From Tritrichomonas musculus (Eukaryota > Parabasalia > Tritrichomonadida > Tritrichomonadidae): 64,000 bases of DNA. The notes beneath the pieces are model-generated. The model was not told where the DNA came from, searched no databases, and saw only the letters and a list, made by a program, of their open reading frames with translations. Shown here piece by piece: positions 48,880 through 60,356 of the stretch. Position 1 is the first letter of the stretch. Every line of letters starts with the position of its first letter. Where the stretch lies: NCBI GenBank assembly GCA_039105265.1, contig JAPFFF010000004.1, positions 1,488,001 to 1,552,000 of the forward strand, given 5' to 3'. The position numbers and the translations under genes were made by a program.

Positions 48880-51800
48880 TTATTCATCATCATCTGTAGA
48901 ATTTAGAACTTGCAAAATTACCTGATACAGCTGTGTAAAAGCTTCAGGTATTTCTTGTTTTGCCTGGCATTGAATCACGAAGATTTTGAGAGCAGATTTC
49001 TCGACACTTCCATTCATCACGAGCTCTGTCACCTTTGCTATCAATATTTTTGCTGCCTGTCCGTAGGACTGGCCAGATTGGAAGCAAATGGTAGCCAAAG
49101 CTAAGATGTGCTGAAAAGTTGCCTTATTAACAATTGTCAAATAGGCCAAATTTTCAATCAAAAATTGAAAGGCCGCTTGAAAATTAATTTCTTTATTTGA
49201 ATACTTTACAAAAGTTTCAATTAAAGCAGCGATTGCTGAGTTCATCAAGCTTGCTGAATTATTGTTGATATCAGCAGCATGTATCTTTAGAAGTGGTACT
49301 AATCCGTCCCAAATAAAATTGAATATTAATTCGGTCGGCATTTCGTACTTGGCGAAGAATGATGAAAGGGATGAAATTGCGCTAATTCTTGTTGAAATGT
49401 CGTTTATTTCTTCGTTGAAGGCGTAATTAATGAGCATTTGAACTATCTTTAGCAAGAAATTTGAATATAAATTCATATTAACAAAATTTAATAAAATGTT
49501 GCATAAACCTGCAAAATAGATACGAAAAAGAGGTAAGTCATATCGTAAGCTATCTTGCTCATCATCTGATTTATTAGTAAAAAAGAAATCAAGAACCATT
49601 TTAGTTGACAATTGTTGATTTTTTGAAAATAAAAAATTAATTAAAGATCTCAAATTTGTTATCACATCAGAAGTATCATTTATCGTTATTTGGTCGATCA
49701 CTTTGTCATTTTTATTTTTATCAAAAATATGAACTAATACATTATAACTGTGATCAAACAAAGAAGGATATAAAAGAATAAATTGATCAACATTTGCATC
49801 AGGTTGTACTTCATCTAAAGTGGTCACAATCTGATATATCATAAAATTAAGGCATTTAATTACATATAAATTATCTTCATTTTCAATTAAACTCTGAAAA
49901 AGTCTTAAAATATCACCTAAAATCTCTGGATTAGTGCAATAATGCTTAGATAATTTAGAAAGACATTTAATTGACCTTCCTCTTAAACGAAAATCAGACT
50001 CATTAGTTAACCTTTCAATTATTGAAATGACACTTTTTAAGCTGTCAATTGAAAATTCAAAGAAATCGGCGTAAAAAGGAACTTTTTTTAATGCCAAACA
50101 AACACTCACAATATTTTCATTGATTGCTAAGTCGAAAATAGACATATTTTGAATGAATTCAATTATTTTTGAAAAAATTGCTTTTGCGAATTCATTGTTA
50201 ACATTCACTTTTTCAATGAAGGTGGCCAAATAAGAGTTTGTGAAGCATTTTGGATCATCAAGGATGACTGGCATGACTTGATTTAAGAATTCAAAAGTGG
50301 CATCAAGGCCAGCTGAGTCAATTAATAAAGACAAATTAGAAATGACGTGAGAAAGAGTGTCAATATCATGATTCATTAAATTCAATGTGGCTTGAAACAA
50401 ACTTTTTGAGAGGTTTATTGAATCTTCAGAATCTGGTTTTATACAATAATGAGTGGCACAACAAATGATTTCTTTAGTTATTTTTTTATTGCATAAATTA
50501 ATCATTTCATTTCTCTTTAATATTCTGGCTTTATAAGGAAGATAACCTGAAAGTAAAGTTAAAACTTTCATTATTTTTTCATCTTCAAAAAAAGCATACA
50601 AATTCATTAAAATGCCAAATAATTCAATTTCAAATTCAACAGTTAATGATGAATAAAATGTTTTAATTATATTCTTTATTAATGATAATCCGTTATGACG
50701 AATTATAATTTTTGAATAGTTTGGATCATCTTGAATTGAGGCAAATTCTATCGCTCTTCTCAAATTTGAAATGTCTATGAAAATTTTACTAATTAATGAC
50801 GATATAAATAAATTTGTTGAGTTTGACAGTTCTTTAAATAAATTATAAAAAATTTGAATATGCTTCATATTTTGAATGGCAGCCCGATTATCTATAAAAA
50901 AAACAATATAAATTTTTTTAATACAATGTCCACATTCAAAATATAAATCAGGAAATTGAATAGGATTGGATGCCAAAAAACATATTAATTCGAGAAATTT
51001 GTTGCAATTTTCTTTCTGTGATATAAAGTTGAAAAAAAATGTAGATGATAACATTGATGTAATATTATTGATAAAATTTATTTTGGTTAATTCATCACGA
51101 TTATTATCTAATAATCGAGGTAGAAATAAATTAAAAAAAAGCGGAAAGAATACTGAAACGTTGTTGTACTTGCACTCATACATTTGGAAAATAGTTGTAA
51201 TGCAATAATTTAATTGTTTATCTGGCATATCATCAAATATTTGAGAAAATTGATTGGAAATAGTTAGAAAAAAATGTTGAAAATCAAATGAATTAAATTT
51301 AATGCAATTAATATAAAAACAAAATGATCTTGTGCGATATTCTATATCTGGAGAAAATAAATCGCATTTCTCAATAATTTGTGGATAATAATTTTGCAAA
51401 TCTTTCAAAATAATATTGGTCCCATGTAATTCTTCAAGTGCGTTTGACCTATAAATGTCGTTGTCTAGAAGAGATATTAAAAAAGGTATAAATTCTGGAA
51501 ATAAGCGGCCTCCTTGAAATGTTTCTGCAGCATAAAATTTATAAAGTATATCTGAGATTAAAAACATGTTTAAATTAGATGGGAAACGGATATCTTTTGC
51601 CATTTTTAAAAGAATATATTTTAAATTGATAAAAAAATCTGGTGTGTTTTGGCTCATAGGTATTAAGTTCTCTGGTTTTACACAGTTTCTTATTAATATT
51701 GCACATAAATATGCTTCTTTTTTTGAAGGATCATTATTCATAATCTCAAATAAAGTATTAATTGCTTCAACTGGATTTTGTGAAATTAAAATATTAAGAT

Positions 51801-51882
51801 CTTCTTCAGCTTTGGAACGAATTTCATTATTAGGATTTGTTAACTCTTGAATATGATTAAAAATTGTCTGATATAAATTCAT
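48880..51882 (-). CDS. Importin-beta-family karyopherin
   Basis: A 1000-residue all-helical HEAT-repeat protein. The first 130 residues fit the importin-beta N-terminal domain (NPNNEIRSKAEEDLNILISQNP, then KKEAYLCAILIRNCVKPENLIP), which binds Ran-GTP, and length is typical for importin-5/Kap123-type or transportin-like karyopherins. The rest is a continuous array of helical pairs with an acidic C-terminal tip (NSTDDDE). It would carry cargo through nuclear pores. The exact karyopherin subtype is not resolved. Confidence 0.75.
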   Translation of the reverse strand: MNLYQTIFNHIQELTNPNNEIRSKAEEDLNILISQNPVEAINTLFEIMNNDPSKKEAYLCAILIRNCVKPENLIPMSQNTPDFFINLKYILLKMAKDIRFPSNLNMFLISDILYKFYAAETFQGGRLFPEFIPFLISLLDNDIYRSNALEELHGTNIILKDLQNYYPQIIEKCDLFSPDIEYRTRSFCFYINCIKFNSFDFQHFFLTISNQFSQIFDDMPDKQLNYCITTIFQMYECKYNNVSVFFPLFFNLFLPRLLDNNRDELTKINFINNITSMLSSTFFFNFISQKENCNKFLELICFLASNPIQFPDLYFECGHCIKKIYIVFFIDNRAAIQNMKHIQIFYNLFKELSNSTNLFISSLISKIFIDISNLRRAIEFASIQDDPNYSKIIIRHNGLSLIKNIIKTFYSSLTVEFEIELFGILMNLYAFFEDEKIMKVLTLLSGYLPYKARILKRNEMINLCNKKITKEIICCATHYCIKPDSEDSINLSKSLFQATLNLMNHDIDTLSHVISNLSLLIDSAGLDATFEFLNQVMPVILDDPKCFTNSYLATFIEKVNVNNEFAKAIFSKIIEFIQNMSIFDLAINENIVSVCLALKKVPFYADFFEFSIDSLKSVISIIERLTNESDFRLRGRSIKCLSKLSKHYCTNPEILGDILRLFQSLIENEDNLYVIKCLNFMIYQIVTTLDEVQPDANVDQFILLYPSLFDHSYNVLVHIFDKNKNDKVIDQITINDTSDVITNLRSLINFLFSKNQQLSTKMVLDFFFTNKSDDEQDSLRYDLPLFRIYFAGLCNILLNFVNMNLYSNFLLKIVQMLINYAFNEEINDISTRISAISSLSSFFAKYEMPTELIFNFIWDGLVPLLKIHAADINNNSASLMNSAIAALIETFVKYSNKEINFQAAFQFLIENLAYLTIVNKATFQHILALATICFQSGQSYGQAAKILIAKVTELVMNGSVEKSALKIFVIQCQAKQEIPEAFTQLYQVILQVLNSTDDDE

Positions 51883-54268
51883 TTATAATTTGGCCTAGCA
51901 ATCAGTCAATTTTTCACCAAAATGTTAACCTGGGAAGAGGTGGGAGGAGTAGGATTTTTTTTAGAAATCTATTTTATATGCATAACAATATTTTTAATAT
52001 TATTCTAAATATTATTTATTATATGTTTATTAGATATTATTCGATAATGGATAGTATATATTTATTTTATTTTTTAAATAATAATTGAATTTTTTGAATA
52101 GAATAAATTTTACGATAAATTTTTTTTTTTAACAATTTTGAAAATTTATATAAATATGAAATTTTTATAATATAAATTTTTATTTTGTATTATTTTTCTT
52201 TTTTTATCTTTGTTATATATTATATTTATGGTAAAATAAGTTTATTTGCAAAAATATAGATTTTTAAAGAGGATAAGATCATTGAATTATACTCCATATA
52301 ATCATTCAATTATTAAAATCAATATATATATATAAATTTAATATATTATTTTATTATAATATGACATAATTTATAATTCCGTGTAACATACTATATATAA
52401 TGCTATATTATAAAAATATTTTACATTTGAATATAGATAATCATAAATTAATTTTGTGTAAAATTGATAGAATAATAAAATAAAAAAAAGGTTTAATAGA
52501 ATTTTTCAATGCGAAATTTGAATAGTTAAATTCTATAGTTTATATTAAGCCAAAATACGGTTTTTCAGAAAATAAAATAAATATATGAAAAAGCATTCAC
52601 TTTTTACTAATTTATTTGTTCAAAGTAAAATATAAACCAATAAAAAAGCCAATTATTTCGTTTTAAAAAGTTATCTATAATAACGAAATATTTTCAATTC
52701 AATATTTTACAAATAAGATATCTTGTTTATTATTTAATATTTTAATTATAAAATATTTGATATATATAGGAACATGTTTTATATAATATGCATAATAACT
52801 ATATTTTTATAAAATATATCTTTTTTTAAAAAATGCTTGTTTTAATAAAATTATAAAATGAAAATAGAAAAATAGAGTCTTTGTTCGAGCCATTTTCAAA
52901 TTAAATTAATTTAAAATATTTAAATATATATACAGCATAAATTTAAACGAAACAGACCTCTCAATTATAGTTTGTCTTATCGTGGAAAATGAAAAATACT
53001 TTTAAAAAACATAGTTTTTTGCTAATTTTTTTAATAATTTTTTAATCGTTTAAAAGTAACTTTTTTAATTAAATTTTAACGTTTAGAAAATATTTTTTTC
53101 GATCATAAATAATTGAAAAATATATAAATCACGATCATTAAAATTTCAGTTAAATATTATCGTCTAACGATTAAAAAAATCTCAAAAAAGCTCAAAATTG
53201 AATGAATTTTTATACGAAAACCTTTCAATTTTTTCGTATACCGCTTTTTTTTTGGCCTTCAATATGGTGAATAAAAACGGTTTCTTATGCGAAAAACCGT
53301 CGATTTTTTCGTATACCGCTTTTTTTGGCCTTCCCTATGGTCAATTAAAATTGAATACTTATTCGATTTTTTTTTTAATTTTACATAACCGTTTATATTG
53401 ACCTATTATAAGGCAGATTATTTTAGCCTTAAGCTGCCAAATAAATAATCAAATTTTAATACAATAAGCTTATTGTAATGGCTAAATATTTTACCTTTCA
53501 ATTTCAATGTTTTTAAAATATTGTTATATCTCAGTTTTTTATATTAAAATCATTTTATTTATTTATTTATTTGAAATAAATATTTACTATTCAAAAATTG
53601 TGTTACAATATTTTTTCAATTATTTACGTTTTTTACAAAAAATGGTTATATTTTTTTCTATTTTTTCCTTATTGTAGTAAATTTAGTTCCATTACGATAA
53701 AAATTAGCTGTAAATATATATATAACTTTTACTATTAATATTTACATTATTAAATAACAATTTGTATATTAAGAAATGCAAAAAATAGAATGAAAACCAA
53801 TTTTATCTCATTATAGAAATGTAATATGAAACTAATCAAATATCTTACATATTATATAATATCTTCTTATATAGATATATGATTTATTTTATTGTAAACA
53901 AATCAAAAGCATATCAAATGATGGATTTATTTAAAAAAACACTCTTATGAAAAATTGCTTTTAATTCATTGAATATCACATTTTATTAAACATATTTAAT
54001 ATATTAATAAATAATTAACTGTATAATATAAAAAAAATAAAAATAATTACAAAATAATAATTATATACTAAGATATATACAAAAAATGTTAACTACAAAA
54101 AAACCCAAAAAGTCTTTGCACCTTTACCTGGGAAAGAATCACTCGAAAAAAAGTTTGTGATGAAGAAAATTAAATAAAAATCGATTTTTCTTTTATTATA
54201 ATTTTGCTACTTGCAGAAAATGAAAGAATATATAATTTCTTATAAAAAATATTATAAGATATAAAAAA
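51883..54268. other. 2.4-kb gene-poor, extremely AT-rich region
   Basis: No supported gene. The only structured part is the pair of hairpin-forming 75-bp repeats at 53211-53341. Candidate frames on either strand are short and of Phe/Ile/Asn/Lys composition expected from AT-rich DNA. Confidence 0.5.
53211..53341. repeat. Two 56-58-bp direct repeats (period 75), each a hairpin
   Basis: Copy 1 (53211-53268) and copy 2 (53286-53341) share TTTTTTCGTATACCGCTTTT and GGCCTTC..TATGGT. Copy 1 starts with TATACGAAAA and is followed 10 bases later by TTTTCGTATA, a perfect 10-bp hairpin; copy 2 has TATGCGAAAA in the first arm. GC-rich blocks stand out in an AT desert. Role unknown. Confidence 0.55.
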
Positions 54269-54967
54269 TTATTCTGTATAAAGAGTAACAAATTTTCCGA
54301 TTGTATACTGAACATCGCAATCAGTTAAGAAGTATTCCCATTCTGTATCACCTAATATCTCTATTGTATCATTATCAGAATCAAGAAAAGATAACTTTTT
54401 AATTGGACGATTAGCTCTGACTTTTGTAAAAAGTTCACGAGCCTCAGTTAATGTCGATTTCTTTTTTATTCCAAAAAAAATAGCAGGATCACTTTTAGAG
54501 ACAGCTGATAATTTAAAAATGGTAGAATTTTCAACGTCTGTAAAATCACTATCAAAATTTAATTTAAGAACATCGATGAGATTATTCTTTTTCAAATTTT
54601 TAAACGTTATCGTCTTCTCAGAAGATCCAAAGTGTTCTCTAAAGCAGAGCATAGCATCACGATCGTTACGTATCAAAATATCTTGTCTATCTTTATCTTC
54701 ATATCCAAAATAAGAATCTGGCCCATTACTACCTGTAACAAGTTTTTGTAATTCATTAAACTTTGAGTCAGAAGAAATGAATCTTTCGAATCTTGAATTA
54801 TCAATAAGATATCCAACCTTTTCGTTTTTTGTATTATCCAAATTTGGTTGTCCTGTTTGCCCAATACTAAGTTCCTGCAATTGTTGCTTAAGGGTTTGAT
54901 TTCGTTGTTTCTCTTCCTTTGTAAGTGAATCTACATAGTTCTGAATATCATTATTGTTAGTCTTCAT
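54269..54967 (-). CDS. Protein with two PB1-like domains
   Basis: A 232-residue protein with a charged helical N-terminus (about 1-50). Two segments carry the acidic OPCA-type motif of PB1 domains: YEDKDRQDILIRNDRDAMLCF (about residues 92-112) and FLDSDNDTIEILGDTEWEYFL (about 194-214), each preceded by strand-like sequence. PB1 domains mediate head-to-tail pairing in signalling and autophagy proteins. Two in one small protein would suggest an oligomerising adaptor. The domain call rests on motif pattern alone. Confidence 0.55.
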   Translation of the reverse strand: MKTNNNDIQNYVDSLTKEEKQRNQTLKQQLQELSIGQTGQPNLDNTKNEKVGYLIDNSRFERFISSDSKFNELQKLVTGSNGPDSYFGYEDKDRQDILIRNDRDAMLCFREHFGSSEKTITFKNLKKNNLIDVLKLNFDSDFTDVENSTIFKLSAVSKSDPAIFFGIKKKSTLTEARELFTKVRANRPIKKLSFLDSDNDTIEILGDTEWEYFLTDCDVQYTIGKFVTLYTE

Positions 54968-55930
54968 TATTTTTAATTAATCATTAAATCAATTTAAAAA
55001 GTTCGTCTTTCACAAATTTGATAAATACAAAAAGTTAATTGAGTAGTGGGTCTTGAAATCTGCACTTTTCCCTAAATTTTTATTCAATTTTTTTTGAATT
55101 GATATTTGGTATTGCCGACCTTTCATTTTATTAAACATAATAAAAGCCATTTAAGTCGAGCTCTATTTTAAATCTCAACTATATCTTACAGCAGCAAATA
55201 AATACGTACTCCTTATTGGTTTAGCATGTATTCAGTGTAATTATCTTATGAAAACCTTTAGTCATTTGAAATTATAATCTAACTCCGAGCTTGTGTTTCA
55301 AATCAAACTCGAGTTAAATAATAAGCTTTGGTATTGATACATATAATCTCTGTTTACCTAATTACCTACATATATCTCATTAATCTGGTAATTGTAAAAG
55401 CATGATTTTAAATTTTGCTTATTGAACCATTTCATACATGAAATCATTGTCATTTACTAGATAAAATCTCATTATAAATGATAATTATTGCATGCTCCCA
55501 TTGGTTATTAATAATAAATAGTTTACTTAAAGATAAATACTTTCTTTATTCATTTTTTTAATATTTCATGGTTTTGTTTTTTTAAAAGCTCTTTCAAAAT
55601 TGAATGAAAATTTTGGGAAAAGTGCTGGTAAAAAATTCTACCAATGGAGTTATCTTCAAAAAAAATAGAAATCTTGAAACATAGATTATAAAAGATTTAG
55701 AACCTCTCTGGTAAAGCAATTAGGCAAAAAGCATTTTTTACCAAAGATCAATTTTAATTTAGCAATAAAAAAAAAATATATATATAAATTAAATAATAAT
55801 ATATATGGATAGTTGTTAACTTTATTATTTTGAATTTTCATTTGATTAAATTCATAATATGAATTAGCAAATGAAAATTAATTAAATTCATGAAAAAAAA
55901 AATATATATGAATTGAAAAAATCATAATCA
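54968..55930. other. Intergenic spacer
   Basis: About 960 bp with no supported gene. Slightly less AT-rich near 55150-55340 (GTCGAGCTC, CTCCGAGCTTG and ACTCGAGTT blocks), which may be a worn repeat, but I could not pair the blocks into an element. Confidence 0.4.
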
Positions 55931-56623
55931 TCATTGTAAAATTTGCACAAAACCATCTTTCATCATAATTGATGGGAAATTTCCCCTTCTCACGATATCA
56001 AAACATACATTTGAAACGTTAATTTGACAAATTTTATCAATTTCTGAAGATTCATGAAAACTAAGATCCAGAATCTCATTTTCATTATTTAAATTTGTAG
56101 ACTCTTCAAAATTGGTGCTTGATTTAGAATTTTCAAACGTCCCTTTGGAAGATACGTTCTTTTGATCAGTAATTTGTTCATTATTATCATTTGTAATTGT
56201 TTTTGGGGAGTTATTGGGTTTCTTATTCCATATATCTTCGTTACAAGAGTTATTCATATGATGTTCCCAATTATGAACAGTTTTGATCTGCCTATTTGGA
56301 GTCATTTGCATAGAATAAGAGTTGTTTGGTGAAATTGGGCCATACATATTAGTAATAACTTTTGGATTAGAAATCTGGGGCATTATTGGCAAATATTGGC
56401 AGCGGGTAGCTAAACTTAATTGTACTGGGAAAAGAAACTTTGCTGTTCGAAAGGATTTTTTTTGTTTTTTGCATGAAATTGATTCTTTTCCTTTCTTATA
56501 TGAGTCAAAACGATTAGTGTGAAAGTTGTTCAATGATGAAGGTCGCATTACAGATCCATAAGAAGAATGTGATTGAGAAGATGGCATTGGTTGAGCCATC
56601 TCAGATATTGGATAGCTTATCAT
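55931..56623 (-). CDS. Hypothetical Asn/Ser-rich protein
   Basis: A 230-residue low-complexity protein I do not recognise. The N-terminal 60 residues are Ser/Met/Pro-rich (MAQPMPSSQSHSSYGS), followed by a basic stretch (YKKGKESISCKKQKKSFRTAK) and a long Asn/Ser/Glu-rich region. The last 25 residues (NVCFDIVRRGNFPSIMMKDGFVQIL) look more ordered. Met9 is an alternative start. A basic patch within disordered sequence is common in nuclear proteins, but nothing specific can be said. An inverted-repeat element lies 45 bp upstream of the start. Confidence 0.45.
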   Translation of the reverse strand: MISYPISEMAQPMPSSQSHSSYGSVMRPSSLNNFHTNRFDSYKKGKESISCKKQKKSFRTAKFLFPVQLSLATRCQYLPIMPQISNPKVITNMYGPISPNNSYSMQMTPNRQIKTVHNWEHHMNNSCNEDIWNKKPNNSPKTITNDNNEQITDQKNVSSKGTFENSKSSTNFEESTNLNNENEILDLSFHESSEIDKICQINVSNVCFDIVRRGNFPSIMMKDGFVQILQ

Positions 56624-56667
56624 TTTATATTGTTTTGACTGATTGCTAATTGAAAAAAAAAATTGTA

Positions 56668-56986
56668 TAGTTTAAAGAAAAAAAACACTATCAAAAGGTT
56701 TACCCCCTACCATTTTTTTCACCTAACTTTGACCTATAAGGTTGTCAAAAAGTATTTTTAAATTTTATTTTTTGTCTTTTTGAAATATTTTTATAGTAAA
56801 AAAGTTCAACTAATATTTAATAAAATATAATTATCTTTAAAAAGAAGAAATATTTTTTTATATTATAATAATTATTACTTAATTAGATTTTTTTATAATT
56901 AATATTAAAATATAATAAAGTATATCCCTTTCTATAACAAAATGGTAGGGGGTTTTCCTTTGGTAGTTAGGTTTTTCTTTAAACTA
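56668..56986. mobile_element. Inverted-repeat (MITE-like) element, about 319 bp
   Basis: TAGTTTAAAGAAAAA at 56668 is mirrored by TTTTTCTTTAAACTA ending at 56986, and a few bases inward CCCCCTACCATTTT (56703-56716) is mirrored by AAAATGGTAGGGGG (56939-56952). The arms align imperfectly over about 50 bases. The interior is AT-rich and non-coding. Target duplication unclear. Confidence 0.55.
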
Positions 56987-57541
56987 CATAAATATTTTTG
57001 ATTTAAAAGAAATTTTGAATATAATAAAAAAAAAATTCAATAAATAATGTTTGTGAAGGCTAAGAAAATTGATTGTTTTGGTCAGAGTTTTATGTAAAAA
57101 TATAAAATATTTTCTTTTCAAATAATAATCAATTGACAGTTTATATTATATGAAATTAATCTGAAATACTGCAAAAAAAAATAGCTTTAGATTAAATTTT
57201 TTGAATCATTTTTTATTTAATTCTAGATTAGAATCTAATTTCCTTATATTTATTTTCAAATTTGATAAATTTTTAGTTAAAATGATATCAATAATACAAA
57301 ATTTGACAAAATATTTCAAACGATATTTTTTCAATGAAATTCAAAATTAAAAGTGGTTGAGGATTGTATGAAATTGAGAATGTTATATTATTGATTTTTA
57401 TATTGTTAAATATTCACCAAACAAAGAAACGATGAAAAACTTTTATCATTTAATCTATTTATTATTTGATTTTAAATATAAATAATTAAAAATAATTTTT
57501 TCTTTGAAAAAATATAACGGTTACTCATTTAATTGTTATAT
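56987..57541. other. AT-rich spacer
   Basis: No gene or structured repeat seen. Confidence 0.4.
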
Positions 57542-59094
57542 GGTACAAATCCAATACATTATTTATTTGACCTGTGAACGTTTATTTTTTGTTAAAATCT
57601 ACCCCTCGGAAAAAGTTTGAATTTGAATAGTGTCAGATTTGTGAATCTGAAATTTATTTTTTAAGGTGAAAAAAAACGAATAATCCAATTACAGAGTTTC
57701 TATTATATTTAATAGATATTGATATGTTTAAAATTGTTTTATCGTATTATTAAACGTTTAAAAATATAATAATTTGATTTTATATAAATATATTTCAAGA
57801 TATTTTAATTTAAAACTTCTGATAATTTTATTTCAAATATATAATTTTCAGTTAATTTCAATTGAAATATAAAAATAATTATTCAAAAATAAAATAATTA
57901 AATTTTTTTGTTCTCTCGTATATTCCTTAATTATAAACAAATTAATTATATTATATATATTCATGTATTTATATATATGAATAATTCATGTTTTAAACTT
58001 AAATATAGGTATAACACATGCAATATAAAAATATTTTTGTAAAATATTGCTAACCATTTTTTTGAAATAAAATTGAAATATACAGTTTATCCATTTAATA
58101 ATATTCTTTATCATTTTTCTATAACTTTTTAATTTTTTGATGAAAAATGACAGTTTATCCATTTAATAATGTTAATAATTTAATTTATTATTAATATATT
58201 AGCATGAATAAATGATTTATATTTATAAAATATATTTTAATAAAGAGATAAATATAGATAATTATACTGTTATTTCTAACAAATTGCCCTCAGAATTTTC
58301 TTCATTCACCTCTCATTTTTATTCTAATCTTATCAAATCTTCATCATATAAAATAGATAATTTATCAAAAAGTTATTATTTGATAATAAAATATCTTTTT
58401 TCCTACATTACAAAATTTATCAAAATATTAAAATATAAATATAATATTATAAAATAACAAGTTAACCAAATATTAGCAATGAAATACTACTCTGTTTTAA
58501 AAAGTTAAAATCAACATTTTAAATCTAATATATCTCCATTCATAATCATAAATACTTTAATATTATTATGAATATTCAACAAATAAACATTTTAATAAAA
58601 TAAATACTTTCTAAATAATGAGATATAAAAAGCCTTATAAGTTATCCTTTGAACATATATATGTCTGTTGATTTGCTATTGTATTGGGCATCTCTACATG
58701 TATATCATAATTTTATCTAAGAATATTTCATTTTTTTCTATCTAATCAAGTTTATGCAATTTTTTGATAATAATATTTTTATTAAAAATCAAAACAAACC
58801 TTGAATTTTGTAACATACTAACATATTCGGAATATATATTTCAATAAAAAAGCTAAATTCAAGATATATTCAGTTGAATAACAAATTTGAGTATTATTAT
58901 TAATAATTAATACATCACGCTCAATATTTTCATTTACTATAATTTTTAAAAAGATTTTAATCACAAAAGATTCAAAAGGACCATTTTTTTTTGTTTTATT
59001 TATATTGAAATCTAAATGTTAAAAGTTAAAATAAGAGGCCATTTATAAATGTCAAAAAAAAAAAGACGGTTATTTAACGTATTGGATTTGTACC
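57542..59094. mobile_element. 1.55-kb relative of the TTAA-flanked MITE, opposite orientation
   Basis: GGTACAAATCCAATACATTA (57542-57561) and TAACGTATTGGATTTGTACC (59075-59094) are the same ends as the elements at 42138 and 42939. The right flank is TTAA (59095-59098); the left flank is not. About 120 bp inside the left end and about 90 bp inside the right end match the small MITEs in reverse orientation (GAACGTTTATT and GGAAAAAGTTTGAATT blocks; GTCAAAAAAAA and GCGGTTA-like blocks). The remaining 1.3 kb is extra AT-rich DNA without a convincing gene, including two copies of CAGTTTATCCATTTAATAAT (near 58083 and 58151). Confidence 0.65.
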
Positions 59095-59098
59095 TTAA

Positions 59099-59934
59099 TT
59101 ATTCAATTATCTTTTAACATTTAGGGTTTTTTCTAGGGTGGCACTGGGTGGGTCAAAAATAGAAAAATGGGTCAAAAAAAAATAGAGTAAACTAGGATCA
59201 AAAACGATGGACCATGTTTTGAATTAATCCAATTCAATTTTCAATGAGAGGTGGTCTATCGTTTTTATAACTTTTTGAATGGTTTATGAAAAAAATAATG
59301 ATATTTGAAAATTAAAAAAAATGTAATTTATTTGCTAATAAAAAAGTAAAAAATGTGTTCGTAACCATAAAGTATAAATTTTTGAAGAAAAAAGTAAATG
59401 AACTAAAAAAATACTCAATAGGAATTATTCAAGTGCTACATTAGTGAATTCGCATACTTCTATTCATTTGAAAGTTATGAATTTGGTTAAAACCACTTTT
59501 TTTATTGCCTCATTAATATTGAATTTTAATGTATGCAATAAATAATATTATAGTAAACTTACAAATATCCCAAAATTAAACTCTATTTAAGAAAAAAATA
59601 TAACAAAATTTTTTCAGAATATTGATGATCATCAATATTCTTTTTCAAATTATGTAATTTTGGTCAATAGGAAAAGTGAGCAAGCAGGTATATATTTAAT
59701 AAAAACCATTTATTTCTTGATTAATAAAGTTGTTCTGAGGTTCTATTCATTTTAATGTCATTTTTAAAGTTAGATATGTCAGTGTGTGATTCTCACCACA
59801 CTACACACATGAAACTTACACTTTTTGTTGATTTTATTAACGAAAATGACAAAATGACAAACAATTAGCAATATTTTTTGGGAGACAAAAATTGAACAAA
59901 ATTTTATATTTTTTAATTTTTTGTCAATACATAA
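59099..59934. other. Spacer left of Polinton-like genes
   Basis: No gene. Contains GGTGGCACTGGGTGGGTC near 59138-59155, an unusually GC-rich block that could mark an element end, but no partner is visible in the window. Confidence 0.35.
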
Positions 59935-60267
59935 ATGACAACCTCACCACCAACCGCCATCGAATACATTCCACTCAAAGATTTTGAAGATAGTTATGAA
60001 ATAATGAACCAATACCCATATGACATCAGAGATAAGCAAGCAAAGAAGCCAATTAATAAAAAATATACATCAAGAGATGGTATCATTGTTTATCTAAATG
60101 ATGGACATCAACACAGAATGCATAGGCTAATTGCTAACCAATTCATACCTGAATTCACTAATAAAAAGCCAGTATTTATGTTAAACGATGATATGATTGA
60201 TTTACATCTTGAGAATATCACAATCAAGCTAAGCGAAAGAAACAAATATAGAAAACAAAAACAATAG
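59935..60267 (+). CDS. HNH/NUMOD4-type endonuclease-like protein
   Basis: A 110-residue protein with the pattern of small phage- and transposon-borne NUMOD4-HNH proteins: IEYIPLKDFEDSYEIMNQYPYDIRD (NUMOD4-like), then IIVYLNDG, HRLIANQFIPEF and a late HLENI where the HNH motif ends. The first His of HRLI and the Asn of HLEN are kept; the middle VNH motif reads VFMLNDD, so the active site is doubtful. It is the first of a cluster of same-strand genes ending in an integrase, which suggests a Polinton/Maverick-like element. Confidence 0.65.
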   Translation: MTTSPPTAIEYIPLKDFEDSYEIMNQYPYDIRDKQAKKPINKKYTSRDGIIVYLNDGHQHRMHRLIANQFIPEFTNKKPVFMLNDDMIDLHLENITIKLSERNKYRKQKQ

Positions 60268-60356
60268 GTTCATTGGTGATGATTCATGTGTTGCTATCAT
60301 AAATGATAACGCACCACCAACAACAATGAATGAAATATAATTTATTGATATCATAA

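Noticed and set aside
58212-58457. Open frame of 81 codons inside the large TTAA element
   Set aside because: Composed almost only of Ile, Lys, Asn, Tyr and Ser, as expected from AT-rich DNA; no motif.
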